Source: Leptospira chreensis | GTDB lineage: Bacteria > Spirochaetota > Leptospiria > Leptospirales > Leptospiraceae | DNA length: 64,000 nt | Direction of reading: 5' to 3' | Assembly (NCBI RefSeq): GCF_016919165.1 | Contig: NZ_JAFFPS010000015.1 | Coordinates: forward strand, 1-64,000 | Made by a program: the position numbers and the translations under genes | In this document: positions 47,429 through 56,200 of the stretch, in pieces | Numbering within the stretch: the stretch's first letter is position 1 | Layout of the letters: each line of letters starts with the position of its first letter | The notes under the pieces: model-generated | The model's database searches: none | What the model was told of the DNA's origin: nothing | What the model saw: the letters and a program-made list of their open reading frames with translations, nothing else

Positions 47429-48391
47429 TTATTGATAGTCGGTGAGTCCTTTTCGTAAATCTCGTTCTGGAAAAAATCCTAAATTTTCAAAGGATGGGGA
47501 ATCATAAATGGCCACCGATTCGACCAACGGCTGGAGCGGGGAACCATGGAAGGGTTTTCTTCGCAAAAAAGAAAGACTGCGAAAGGCAAACTCTAGGATT
47601 TTGCCCGCAAATCCACCTACGGGAATGGGAAGAAGGAAACTTTTGGCAATTCCGAGTTCCTGAAAGGTTTCGACCACTTGGTTTACGGTTACAAATTCTG
47701 GATGAGAAAACACATACACTGGTTTTGGTGGTTTTCCATTTAATGTTTGTTTGGTCCAAGTGAGTAAGGCTCTTGTGGCATCGGCAATATGGATGAGGGA
47801 TTTTTTTCGATTCGAGGAAATATAAGGATACACCCTTAGTTTTGTGAGGGATCTTAATTTTGATATAAAACTTTTGGTTCCTTTTCCGTAGATACTCGCC
47901 ATACGAAAGATGGAATAGGGCCGACCGGAATCTAATACATAGTTTTCTGCCAAGGCCTTGGTTTTTGCATAAATGGTTTTTCCAAGCCGTTCACTGTTTA
48001 TATTTAAATTGATTTCTTTGGATCCATAAACAGAAACAGAACTGACAAATCCAAAATAAGGAACATTTTTTGATTTTGCAAATTCCACAAGTAATTTTGT
48101 CGAGGTAACATTGATTTGGTGGTATATCTCTTCCGTGACTTTGACTCCGGAAACTACAGCTGCTAAATGAAGGATTAAATCAATCGACTCTGGAATTAAA
48201 AATTCTTCGATTTTGTTAATGAGAGAAAGATCTCTTTCATAGAACTTAAAATTTTTATGAAACCTGATGGAGTCGGGAAAGCTGGCATAGTTTTTACCAA
48301 TGGCTATAATTTTATAATCTTCGATCAAACCATACAATAATTCTTTTCCAAGAACACCGCTACCTCCAGTAATGAGTATTGTTTTTGTCAT
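47429..48391 (-). CDS. NAD-dependent epimerase/dehydratase
   Basis: The start is ATG 48391, forming ATGA with the stop of the DUF445 gene. The 320-residue protein has the extended SDR pattern TILITGGSGVLGKELL, DLILHLAAVVSGVKV and catalytic YAKTKALAEN. It may act on a nucleotide sugar or other NAD(P)-linked substrate, but the target is not visible. Downstream on the same strand is a secreted hypothetical gene. Confidence 0.87.
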   Translation of the reverse strand: MTKTILITGGSGVLGKELLYGLIEDYKIIAIGKNYASFPDSIRFHKNFKFYERDLSLINKIEEFLIPESIDLILHLAAVVSGVKVTEEIYHQINVTSTKLLVEFAKSKNVPYFGFVSSVSVYGSKEINLNINSERLGKTIYAKTKALAENYVLDSGRPYSIFRMASIYGKGTKSFISKLRSLTKLRVYPYISSNRKKSLIHIADATRALLTWTKQTLNGKPPKPVYVFSHPEFVTVNQVVETFQELGIAKSFLLPIPVGGFAGKILEFAFRSLSFLRRKPFHGSPLQPLVESVAIYDSPSFENLGFFPERDLRKGLTDYQ

Positions 48392-49608
48392 ACGAGAAAT
48401 ACCATTTGAAACCATCCCACTACAGCACCGAGTGCCGCACCCACTAAAATTAATAACAATTCATCTTCTTGAAACGCAGACCTTAGAATGGATTCAAAGT
48501 CTTTGGGAGGTAGAGCCGACATTCGGTCTCCCATCATGATTTCAATTTCTAAGGCTTCCCCTAAGTATTCTTCTAAATGAAATGATTTTTCTACTGCATT
48601 GTCAGCCATAGCCACAGCAATTCTTTCTTTTGCAGCATCAAACTCATCAATCTTTCCTACAGCATAGAGTGCAGGTTTGGCAAGGAAGGTAATGGTATCC
48701 ACATGATGGATTACTTCTTTGCGAATGATATCGATGATGTCAGTAGAGGCTTTTCCAAAAATAAGTTCTGATAGAATGTTTTTGGGAGTTAAAATTTTTT
48801 CACTCACGAGTTTCGCATAGAGCCTGGATACTTGCGATTGTCTTTTTAAGAATAAACCTTGGTAAGTAAAGAGTCCTAAAAACTTTTTAGGAAGTAGAGG
48901 TCGAAAGATCATTTCTAAAGCAAGGTAGTTGGTGAGATAACCAACGATCACTCCCTGGATGGGAAGAGTCCATGCCACGGGAAAATAAATCATAAAAATC
49001 ATTTGGACTAGGCCCAAAAGGAATCCAAAATAAAATCCAGAGCGTTCAATGAATCGAAACTCCGGAGCTCCCACTTCTTGAAAAAGTTCCACCACAAGAC
49101 TTACATTGTTACCGGATAACTTTTTTAAAACTAAGGCCTTCACATCAAACAAGTTATCAATGTCTTTTTGGAGTTTTCGAATCACCTTACGAATGGTAAC
49201 TCCACTTTCTCGTTTGACCTTATGGTAAATTTCTTCCCGAACCACTTCGGGAATCATATCCCAAAGTTTCGGATCCAAACTATCTGAGAATTCACGCATC
49301 GTATAGCGAATGCTAGGCTCTAGCGCGGGTAAAAATAACAACTCTGCTTTTTTGGGATCTACTTTTAAAAATACTTCTTTGATATTGAGAAGGCGTTCCG
49401 TGATCACATCCACGGACTTACTGGCCATTTTATGGGCCTTTCTCGGAATGATGCCCTGCCAACCGAGATACGGCGGAATTCCCACAAATTGGATGGGGTA
49501 GAAGGTCATTTTCAGTGCCAACCAGTTGGTCACCCAACCCACAAATCCGTAGGTAAACGGAATCATGAGGAGTTTCCATTGCTCTGGTGTCATCCAATTC
49601 TCCCACAT
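48388..49608 (-). CDS. DUF445 membrane protein
   Basis: The 406-residue product has the DUF445 repeat: YGFVGWVTNWLALKMTFYPIQ near the N-terminus and GVIVGYLTNYLALEMIFRPL in the middle, each starting a hydrophobic helix followed by long helical stalks. The last helix (about 385-404) is hydrophobic. DUF445 proteins are envelope proteins of unknown function. It is the first gene of a three-gene operon with the epimerase. Confidence 0.88.
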   Translation of the reverse strand: MWENWMTPEQWKLLMIPFTYGFVGWVTNWLALKMTFYPIQFVGIPPYLGWQGIIPRKAHKMASKSVDVITERLLNIKEVFLKVDPKKAELLFLPALEPSIRYTMREFSDSLDPKLWDMIPEVVREEIYHKVKRESGVTIRKVIRKLQKDIDNLFDVKALVLKKLSGNNVSLVVELFQEVGAPEFRFIERSGFYFGFLLGLVQMIFMIYFPVAWTLPIQGVIVGYLTNYLALEMIFRPLLPKKFLGLFTYQGLFLKRQSQVSRLYAKLVSEKILTPKNILSELIFGKASTDIIDIIRKEVIHHVDTITFLAKPALYAVGKIDEFDAAKERIAVAMADNAVEKSFHLEEYLGEALEIEIMMGDRMSALPPKDFESILRSAFQEDELLLILVGAALGAVVGWFQMVFLV

Positions 49609-49850
49609 ATTCCGCTATGAGTAGGCTTAAAAACTGGGGCCAAGGGCAATCGAAATTCCTGCCTTTGGTGATTTTTCCCTCCATTTGGTTACTTTTTTAT
49701 TTTTTTTGCCGATACCCCTAAAAAAGATTTGATTTGTGTACGGAAACAGACTACAAATGGTACACTTCGGTAAGGTCTTAGGTATTTCCCGAAGTGCATT
49801 AGAAAATCTGTGGGCATCCACAAAGCGAATTTTGATTAGAGGGTAAGTCT
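49609..49850 (+). other. Intergenic region with a stem-loop leader
   Basis: This 242-base region carries the promoters of the DUF445 gene (minus) and the large lipoprotein (plus). CACTTCGG (49763-49770) pairs with CCGAAGTG (49789-49796) around an 18-base loop that contains AGGTCTTAGG, about 55 bases before the lipoprotein ATG. A T-rich stretch lies at 49686-49710. No small ORF is supported here. Confidence 0.6.
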
Positions 49851-52800
49851 ATGCGCGTTCGAGGAATTTTCACAATTCTCGTTCTCATTTCGTTGGCAGT
49901 AGTGGGTTGTTCCCGCAAAAAGAAATCAATGCCGTTCTGGTTCTTGTTAGGAACTGGTGGTGCTGTATCCGATGCAAGTGCTGGTGCTGCGACTCCTCCG
50001 GACTCCAATGGGGTTCCCCTTCCTCCTCCTGGTGATTCTGTTGGTATCACCGATCCCGATGAAGTTCCCGGTAACAATTCCGAACAAGAAGTTCCTAACC
50101 ATGGACCCGCTCGTGTGATTGGAACCATCGTTCCCGTAGTGTCTGGAGTTCCTGCCAACGTAGTCTGCGGAAATCCTGGTGCTCCCCAAGCCCCTGCTTG
50201 TGTTGACCTTACTTTAATCACTGTTAGGATCGAAGTTGCCAATGGTGAAAACAATACCCTCGTTGCTTCCACTAATGCAGAATCCAATGGAAAATTCCAA
50301 TTTGATCTAACGGACCTTCCCAATAATAACTATCGTGTACTCATCAATACAGGATTTGGACTCAATTATACATACCAAGACTTCTCACTTGTTTTTGATC
50401 CCACACAAAATCCTTATACCCTTGTCAATGTGGGAAATCTTCTCGCAGAACGTTTGTACTATAGTCAAGGCCCCGCACAATTTACGGGAGTCGTCACAAG
50501 CCCTGGATTTTCCGGCGGTGGTGTGACAGTTCCTGCAGGCCCAATCGCAGGGATCACCGTTTCTATCATAGATGCCAATGGGAACACAATCGGAACCGGT
50601 GTGACCAATGCCAATGGATCTTATGTGATCACTATCAATCCTTTGCCTAATGGAAATTATACGGTAGTTTATTCCGGTGATTCTGTCGAAGTATCTGGCC
50701 AACCCTTTGCCAATGTCACAGAATTCATCCATTTTACTTTCCCGGGAACCAATCCAAACACTGTAGCCCATGTGGACTTGGGAGAAACAAGCCTTCCTTG
50801 GATGGCGGCAACAGAAAGTGACCTCCACCTAACAGGAAATATCCTCAACGGTGCTCTTCCTTCGGATTCCACCACTGTATTTACCATCAAACTTAAGAAC
50901 GAACAAGGTGCGATTTTACAAACCGCTCAAATTACTGGGAATGGAAGTTTCACCATCGAAGGAAGTTATCTTTCTAATGGTGTTTATTATCTAGAAGTAT
51001 CAAACCCTGTATTTTATACAGCTTCTCGTTCCTTTCTGTTTACAGCATCCCCTAACGGTGGAACCAAAAATGTCGCTCTTACAGATCCTATTTATGTGAT
51101 CGCAAAACCTTCTCTTGTTACCGGCTTTGTAAAAGATGCGAGTGGAAACCATGTTGCAGGAACTGTGATCAACGTAAGGCCTTCGGCAAACCAAGCACCG
51201 TCTCGCCTCCTCTATTTGAAAGATGATCCTACTTTAGGAAATGCCATCAAACTTTGGATTGTCGAAGCTCTCAGTGCTGTCGCAGGAACCAATTGTTCCT
51301 TAAATCCATCGGGTTCTGTATGTTCTTGTGCGATCAACCCAACTGCTTCTTGTTTGGCGGCAGTGCAAGGATCCGGTCCATGGGGATACCAAACTTATGG
51401 GAACAAACTCTATGAAGTAAACCCAACAACGAAGGAAGTATCCTTTCTTGGAGCTAGTGGTCTTTGGGCTTATTACATCTCGGCACCTGGATTTGAAAAT
51501 TACTGCGGATCCAATGCCACTCCTTGTTCTTCTAATCCACTCCAAGTGAGTTTGAATGGTGGAAATTACAATGCGGGAACCATTTCCCTCACATCTATTG
51601 CCACTCGTTCCCAAATCCTTGGATCGATCTCTGTCCGTGATACTGCTCCTGCAGCCAATGCAGTCCATACCAACCAATCGGGACTCTTTGTGGTCTTACT
51701 CGGAAATACTTCTGTGGATGGATCAAACCTTGCCCACATCACAACCACTGCCGCAGGACAATTTAGTTTTGGTGGTAGTTCCTATGTTGTGACTTTGCCT
51801 GCGGTTCTTCCAGTTCCATTCACCAATGATGAAGCCGGCCGAGTCGGTTATGCCTTATACCAATTGGGAACGGGATCTGCCACAACTCTGGCACAAACGC
51901 CAAGTGTGGCTCGAGCAAATGATAATGCCGCTTCGGTGGATGTGATCAATGGAAATGAATATAACTTCCGCCAAAGTTCTTACCAACTCATCGTTGTCGA
52001 TCGAGTGGCTCCATCATATCAAACAAGTTACTTATCTTCTACGAGTTTGCGAGTAGACACATCTACCGTGGCAACAAACCAATATGCCTTCACTCCTGCC
52101 GTATTCAATGTGAGTGGAGTTGTGTCGCATAGCCCAAGAGCAACAGTAACGGGAATCGTTACCGATGCTGTATCCACTCAAAATGTAAGTGGGGCTACAG
52201 TGACTCTCGGTCGACTTGTCGGTGGAAATTTTACTGCTGATGTGCATAGAGACTGTTCGGGAGGATTTGATTCTCCGAATTGTTCGGTTTCTTCTACAAG
52301 AACTTCTGGTTCCGACCAAGTGGTGGGATCGGTGAGTTCCCAATCCAATGGAAGTTATAGTTTCCCATTCCTTTCTCCTGGTTCTTACCAACTCCGTGTG
52401 GAAAAAAACGGAATCACCACTTACTTCCCTGTAGAAGTAGGAACGGGCGGGGGAACGGTTGTGGTAAACACTCCTATCATTACCAACGATGGTCGTGGCC
52501 ATCTATCAGGATCAGTACGAACTCCTGGTGGATTCTCTTTCCTCGGAACTTACTCATTAGAAATCGTAGATCCTAACGGTGGCACACTTCGTCCATCTGC
52601 AGGGGTGCAACCGGCATCCATTGCAACAGGAGCGACCATTTTCTCCAATGCAAGCCAATACACGATTTTCAACATCAACGCAGGTCGTTGGAAAGTTCGA
52701 TTTGTCTCGGCAGGTTATGCATCAGTGGAAGGAATTGTGGACATCCAAGCGGATGTTACCACTAACTTTGATATCATTACCTTTGTTCCAGGAAGTCAAA

Positions 52801-53582
52801 CCAGTGGTTCGATTTCAGGAAGGGCTTTGTCGGCATTGTATAACACGGGAGTTTGTAACCTAACGGCTCGCATCCGACCAGGTGTGAATGTGAAGTCTGG
52901 TGCCTATGCCATTGATGCGAACGGTGCGACCATTGCCTCTGTCAAAACAGCAACAGACGGATCTTATGTGATTCCTTCCGTTCCCCCAGGTAACTATACT
53001 TTAGAAGTATCTGGTTCTGGAAAAAGAGGGGATTGTACTTCGGTGTCTGAGAACTACTCCACAACGTATAGAACGGTTGTCTCTGCAGGTTCCGAAACTC
53101 CTGCCAACCAAAACATCTTAGTCACACCAATCCTTCCGGATAACGAAATGCGAGTGGTTCTTTCTTGGGGTGCGAAACCTCGAGATTTGGACTCCCATTT
53201 GCAGTATGGAAATTCTGCGAACAACCGCATTGTTTGGAATAACAAAACTCCTCTCGGGGCTGGTAACGGAAGTTTGGATTACGATATCACAACAGGATAT
53301 GGTCCAGAAACCATCACTCTCCAAGGATCTGTCTGGAGCCAACCGAATCGTTACTACAGCATCTACAATTGGTCCGGTGAGGCCCTTATGGGAATCTCTG
53401 GTGCGAATGTTCGCATCTTCAAAGGCAGTGTCGGAGAAGTGAGAAACTATTCTATTGCACCAAACCATTCCAATCGTTGGTGGAAAATCTTCTGTATTGC
53501 TCAAGACAAAACCATCTCCGATGTGGGAACAACAGGTTGTAATGCTTCCAACTTTATTGAAAGGTCGATGTATTCCAATTAG
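49851..53582 (+). CDS. Giant lipoprotein with carboxypeptidase-regulatory-like repeats and a YfaP-like end
   Basis: The 1243-residue product has a lipoprotein signal ending LAVVGC. It has at least five regulatory-like beta domains with motif ends such as SNGKFQFDLTDLPNNNYRV, NGSYVITINPLPNGNYTV, NGSYSFPFLSPGSYQLRV and DGSYVIPSVPPGNYTLEV. The last 150 residues, starting MRVVLSWGAKPRDLDSHL and ending in NRWWKIFCI, match the YfaP/DUF2135 pattern. A long extended surface or periplasmic protein is likely; the ligand is unknown. It ends in a strong terminator. Confidence 0.88.
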   Translation: MRVRGIFTILVLISLAVVGCSRKKKSMPFWFLLGTGGAVSDASAGAATPPDSNGVPLPPPGDSVGITDPDEVPGNNSEQEVPNHGPARVIGTIVPVVSGVPANVVCGNPGAPQAPACVDLTLITVRIEVANGENNTLVASTNAESNGKFQFDLTDLPNNNYRVLINTGFGLNYTYQDFSLVFDPTQNPYTLVNVGNLLAERLYYSQGPAQFTGVVTSPGFSGGGVTVPAGPIAGITVSIIDANGNTIGTGVTNANGSYVITINPLPNGNYTVVYSGDSVEVSGQPFANVTEFIHFTFPGTNPNTVAHVDLGETSLPWMAATESDLHLTGNILNGALPSDSTTVFTIKLKNEQGAILQTAQITGNGSFTIEGSYLSNGVYYLEVSNPVFYTASRSFLFTASPNGGTKNVALTDPIYVIAKPSLVTGFVKDASGNHVAGTVINVRPSANQAPSRLLYLKDDPTLGNAIKLWIVEALSAVAGTNCSLNPSGSVCSCAINPTASCLAAVQGSGPWGYQTYGNKLYEVNPTTKEVSFLGASGLWAYYISAPGFENYCGSNATPCSSNPLQVSLNGGNYNAGTISLTSIATRSQILGSISVRDTAPAANAVHTNQSGLFVVLLGNTSVDGSNLAHITTTAAGQFSFGGSSYVVTLPAVLPVPFTNDEAGRVGYALYQLGTGSATTLAQTPSVARANDNAASVDVINGNEYNFRQSSYQLIVVDRVAPSYQTSYLSSTSLRVDTSTVATNQYAFTPAVFNVSGVVSHSPRATVTGIVTDAVSTQNVSGATVTLGRLVGGNFTADVHRDCSGGFDSPNCSVSSTRTSGSDQVVGSVSSQSNGSYSFPFLSPGSYQLRVEKNGITTYFPVEVGTGGGTVVVNTPIITNDGRGHLSGSVRTPGGFSFLGTYSLEIVDPNGGTLRPSAGVQPASIATGATIFSNASQYTIFNINAGRWKVRFVSAGYASVEGIVDIQADVTTNFDIITFVPGSQTSGSISGRALSALYNTGVCNLTARIRPGVNVKSGAYAIDANGATIASVKTATDGSYVIPSVPPGNYTLEVSGSGKRGDCTSVSENYSTTYRTVVSAGSETPANQNILVTPILPDNEMRVVLSWGAKPRDLDSHLQYGNSANNRIVWNNKTPLGAGNGSLDYDITTGYGPETITLQGSVWSQPNRYYSIYNWSGEALMGISGANVRIFKGSVGEVRNYSIAPNHSNRWWKIFCIAQDKTISDVGTTGCNASNFIERSMYSN

Positions 53583-53595
53583 TCGATAAAGCAGA

Positions 53596-53676
53596 AGACT
53601 CCTAAGCAGGAGTCTGAATTTAAGAAAACTAAATTGTTTTAGGAAAGGACAGTAACGGAATACTGTCCTTTTTTTT
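53596..53676 (+). terminator. Double hairpin terminator of the giant lipoprotein gene
   Basis: AGACTCCT (53596-53603) pairs with AGGAGTCT (53608-53615). AAAGGACAGT (53644-53653) pairs with ACTGTCCTTT (53662-53671), and the T run extends to 53676. The second hairpin lies within the 3' end of the convergent ABC ATPase gene. Confidence 0.88.
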
Positions 53677-54421
53677 CGTTTACTTGTAAGTTCAGATCAT
53701 AAAGATTCGAGAGATTTTTGTCCGTCAAAACTTGGTCTTTGTCTCCAAAGCTTATCACCTTTCCTTCTTTGATTAACAAAACTTTAGAAAAGTCTTCGGG
53801 AATTTCTTCGATTCGATGTGTGATGAGAATTCTTGTGAGTAGAGGATTGTTTCTTTTTAATTGGGATAAGGATTTTCCAAAATCAGTCCTTGCTGTGATG
53901 TCTAAGGTGGCCGTGGGTTCATCCAAAACTAAAATTTCTTTTCCAATTCCAAAAGCACGGAGTAGTAACACCTTCATTTTTTCACCGGAAGAGAGTGTGC
54001 TATAGATTTGGTTGATTTTGTGACCAAGGCCTATGGAGTTTAACAAGGATTCTGCGGTCTTGTATTGAAGAGGGGTTGGGTCTTTATAAAGTCCAAGTGT
54101 CCCGATCACACCAGTGAGAACCATCTCAAAAGTGGTAAGCCTTTGTAATAAGGATTCTTGGTGGCCTGGTTGCACCATACCTATTCGATTTTGTAAAGGT
54201 GCCATGGGTGTTTCGCCATAGGTTTCCCCGAAGGCAGAAATAGAACCTGTGGTCGGCCAGGAATAACCAAAAAGAAGGTTGATCATTGTGGTTTTGCCGG
54301 CGCCATTTCTTCCGATGATGGCAAGAGAATCTCCTTGGTTTAAGGAGAAGTTCACTAAATCTAGAATCTTTTTGTCGTTTCGAACATAAGAAACAGAATC
54401 AAAACGAATGACTTCACTCAT
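53639..54421 (-). CDS. ABC transporter ATP-binding protein
   Basis: The 260-residue protein has Walker A GRNGAGKTTMIN, signature STLSSGEKMKVLLLRA and Walker B EILVLDEPTATLD with a final switch His in ILITHRIEEI. It resembles ModF/YlmA-type cytosolic ATPases. No permease is adjacent. It follows the GHKL-HDOD gene with an 8-base overlap, so the two are co-expressed. Confidence 0.9.
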   Translation of the reverse strand: MSEVIRFDSVSYVRNDKKILDLVNFSLNQGDSLAIIGRNGAGKTTMINLLFGYSWPTTGSISAFGETYGETPMAPLQNRIGMVQPGHQESLLQRLTTFEMVLTGVIGTLGLYKDPTPLQYKTAESLLNSIGLGHKINQIYSTLSSGEKMKVLLLRAFGIGKEILVLDEPTATLDITARTDFGKSLSQLKRNNPLLTRILITHRIEEIPEDFSKVLLIKEGKVISFGDKDQVLTDKNLSNLYDLNLQVNEKKGQYSVTVLS

Positions 54422-55907
54422 TCGATTTTTTGAATAGAAGTTCGATTTTATTCACTGCGGCAGAGAACACATCGATATTGTCTAAATTAAACTTGGCGAG
54501 TAGGATTTTATCAATCGCATAAAAACCTTTTTTCTGTTCATGATAATCGGCCATCATATTAGCCATATAAATCACTTCCACAAGGTCACGTAACTCTTGA
54601 GGTGCTAAGAAAGGTTTGTGATGGTATTCAATGGCAACACGAAGGTCGAGTGGGAATTCCCATTTTTCTGAAAGAAGTGCACCGAGTTGTGGGTGACTGA
54701 GTCCAATTGCCATTTCTTCTAATAGAGTGGAGTTTCCAGAATCGACCCCTCTTTGGTAGGTTTCGATTTTTTTGAAAAAACCTCGATCCACAGAAAGTAA
54801 AAGGAATTTTCCGATGTCGTGTAACAAAGCACTGACGGCAATGATATCGGCAATTTTGTTTGTATGATTGTTCTCTGTTGCCAGATACCTTGCATAATAA
54901 CTGCAACGGCTGGAGTGGTCCCAAACATCCATCATCTTACCATATTGCCCATCCATAATCTTACGAACACCGGACACATAGAGTAGGTTTCTAAGATTTT
55001 TGAGTCCCACTACCTTCACTGCTTGTAAGATGGAACTCACTTGGCTTCTGTTGGCAAAAAAAGCAGAATTGGAAAGTTTCAAAAGATCAGCAGAAAGAGC
55101 CGGGTTCTTTTCGATCTCCTGCGAAATCATATGTAAGTCAGAATCTGGATTGTTACAAAGTTGGATGATCTTTGTAAGGGAATGAGGCAACGGCGGAAGG
55201 CCATCAATTTCATTTAGAAGTTTTGTTTTGAGGTCTGTTTGGATCTCTACTGGCGTAGTGACTTCTGGGACAGATAGTGTAGCGCGTGTTATTTTGTCAT
55301 TGGTAAAGATTTTGAATTTTTCAGAACCAATTCCTGAATTCTTTAAAAGGAGTTGGATGAGTACTAATCCTAAACCAGCAGACTCCGTGCTGTCCGACAC
55401 ATCACTGAAAGCGTCGGAAAGATCGTTATAGTTCTTTGCGACCTCGATTCTTCGATTAACGCGCGCTAATTCTTCTTTTGTAATGGGTGCGTTGTTTTCA
55501 ACCGCAAAGTGGATGGATTTACCTTCCACTTTCATAAGCAGGCTGATGTAGTAATTTCCACCGTCTAACCTGTCCAATTGTTCGTTCCATTTCATGATGA
55601 TATTTTCTTGGAACCGGGACATTCCCTTTGCATAATCACCAGCGTTTTGGATGTCTAAATTTTCACGGGTAAAATAATCGCGTTTTGCATTGGCCTTATT
55701 GGCATTCATCAGGAGTTCTTTTAGGACAGTGAAGATGACTTCCACTAAATAAAGTTTGTCCATATACCCCATTACATGGACAAGTAATGCGTATATCTCC
55801 TGATTTTGTTCTTCAGTAACGAAGTAAAAATTGATTCTGGATTCTTTTGCGGTTTCTAATTGAGAGATAATATCTTGAAAATTCACAAACGCTTTTTCCC
55901 GTAACAC
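54414..55907 (-). CDS. GHKL ATPase-like and HDOD fusion protein
   Basis: The start is a GTG at 55907; an in-frame GTG at 55886 is also possible. The 497-residue product has a GHKL-like N-terminal half: N-box VLKELLMNANKAN (Glu64, Asn68), a variant D-box FAVENNAP and a G-box ESAGLGLVLIQLLL. From about residue 230 an HDOD domain follows: GLPPLPHSLTKIIQLC, SADLLKLSNSAFF and VSALLHDIGKFLLL with an intact His-Asp pair. No phosphoacceptor His region is present. A link between ATP binding and HDOD signalling is inference. It overlaps the ABC gene by 8 bases. Confidence 0.85.
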   Translation of the reverse strand: MLREKAFVNFQDIISQLETAKESRINFYFVTEEQNQEIYALLVHVMGYMDKLYLVEVIFTVLKELLMNANKANAKRDYFTRENLDIQNAGDYAKGMSRFQENIIMKWNEQLDRLDGGNYYISLLMKVEGKSIHFAVENNAPITKEELARVNRRIEVAKNYNDLSDAFSDVSDSTESAGLGLVLIQLLLKNSGIGSEKFKIFTNDKITRATLSVPEVTTPVEIQTDLKTKLLNEIDGLPPLPHSLTKIIQLCNNPDSDLHMISQEIEKNPALSADLLKLSNSAFFANRSQVSSILQAVKVVGLKNLRNLLYVSGVRKIMDGQYGKMMDVWDHSSRCSYYARYLATENNHTNKIADIIAVSALLHDIGKFLLLSVDRGFFKKIETYQRGVDSGNSTLLEEMAIGLSHPQLGALLSEKWEFPLDLRVAIEYHHKPFLAPQELRDLVEVIYMANMMADYHEQKKGFYAIDKILLAKFNLDNIDVFSAAVNKIELLFKKSNE

Positions 55908-56014
55908 TCTTATATTTTAATTTCTTTTGGACGCAATAGATATTTTTTTCCCATCCAATTTCTATTTTGTCCCAGGGAAATTGTATAGTGATGACATCAG
56001 TGGAGGAAATCACT

Positions 56015-56200
56015 ATGGATATGTTAGACCAAATGAATTTGCATTTACTCATGCAAGAGAGATTGGAAAGAATTTTAGAGGATATAGAAAAAAGACCTAA
56101 GGGGAAATATAAAAAAACAAAAGGTTTTGATCGAATTCCCGCAAACAAAGAACAAGCAGAGTGGAATCTACAAGAAATACCGGTTCTATTCGGTGCTTAA
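56015..56200 (+). CDS. Small conserved hypothetical protein, 61 residues
   Basis: ATG 56015 (MDMLDQMNLHLLMQ) has GGAGG eight bases upstream; the frame opens earlier at 55967. The product is a charged helix with LERILEDIEKRPKGKYKK and no membrane segment. It is convergent with the MAF-like gene, overlapping its 3' end by four bases. Unknown function. Confidence 0.6.
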   Translation: MDMLDQMNLHLLMQERLERILEDIEKRPKGKYKKTKGFDRIPANKEQAEWNLQEIPVLFGA

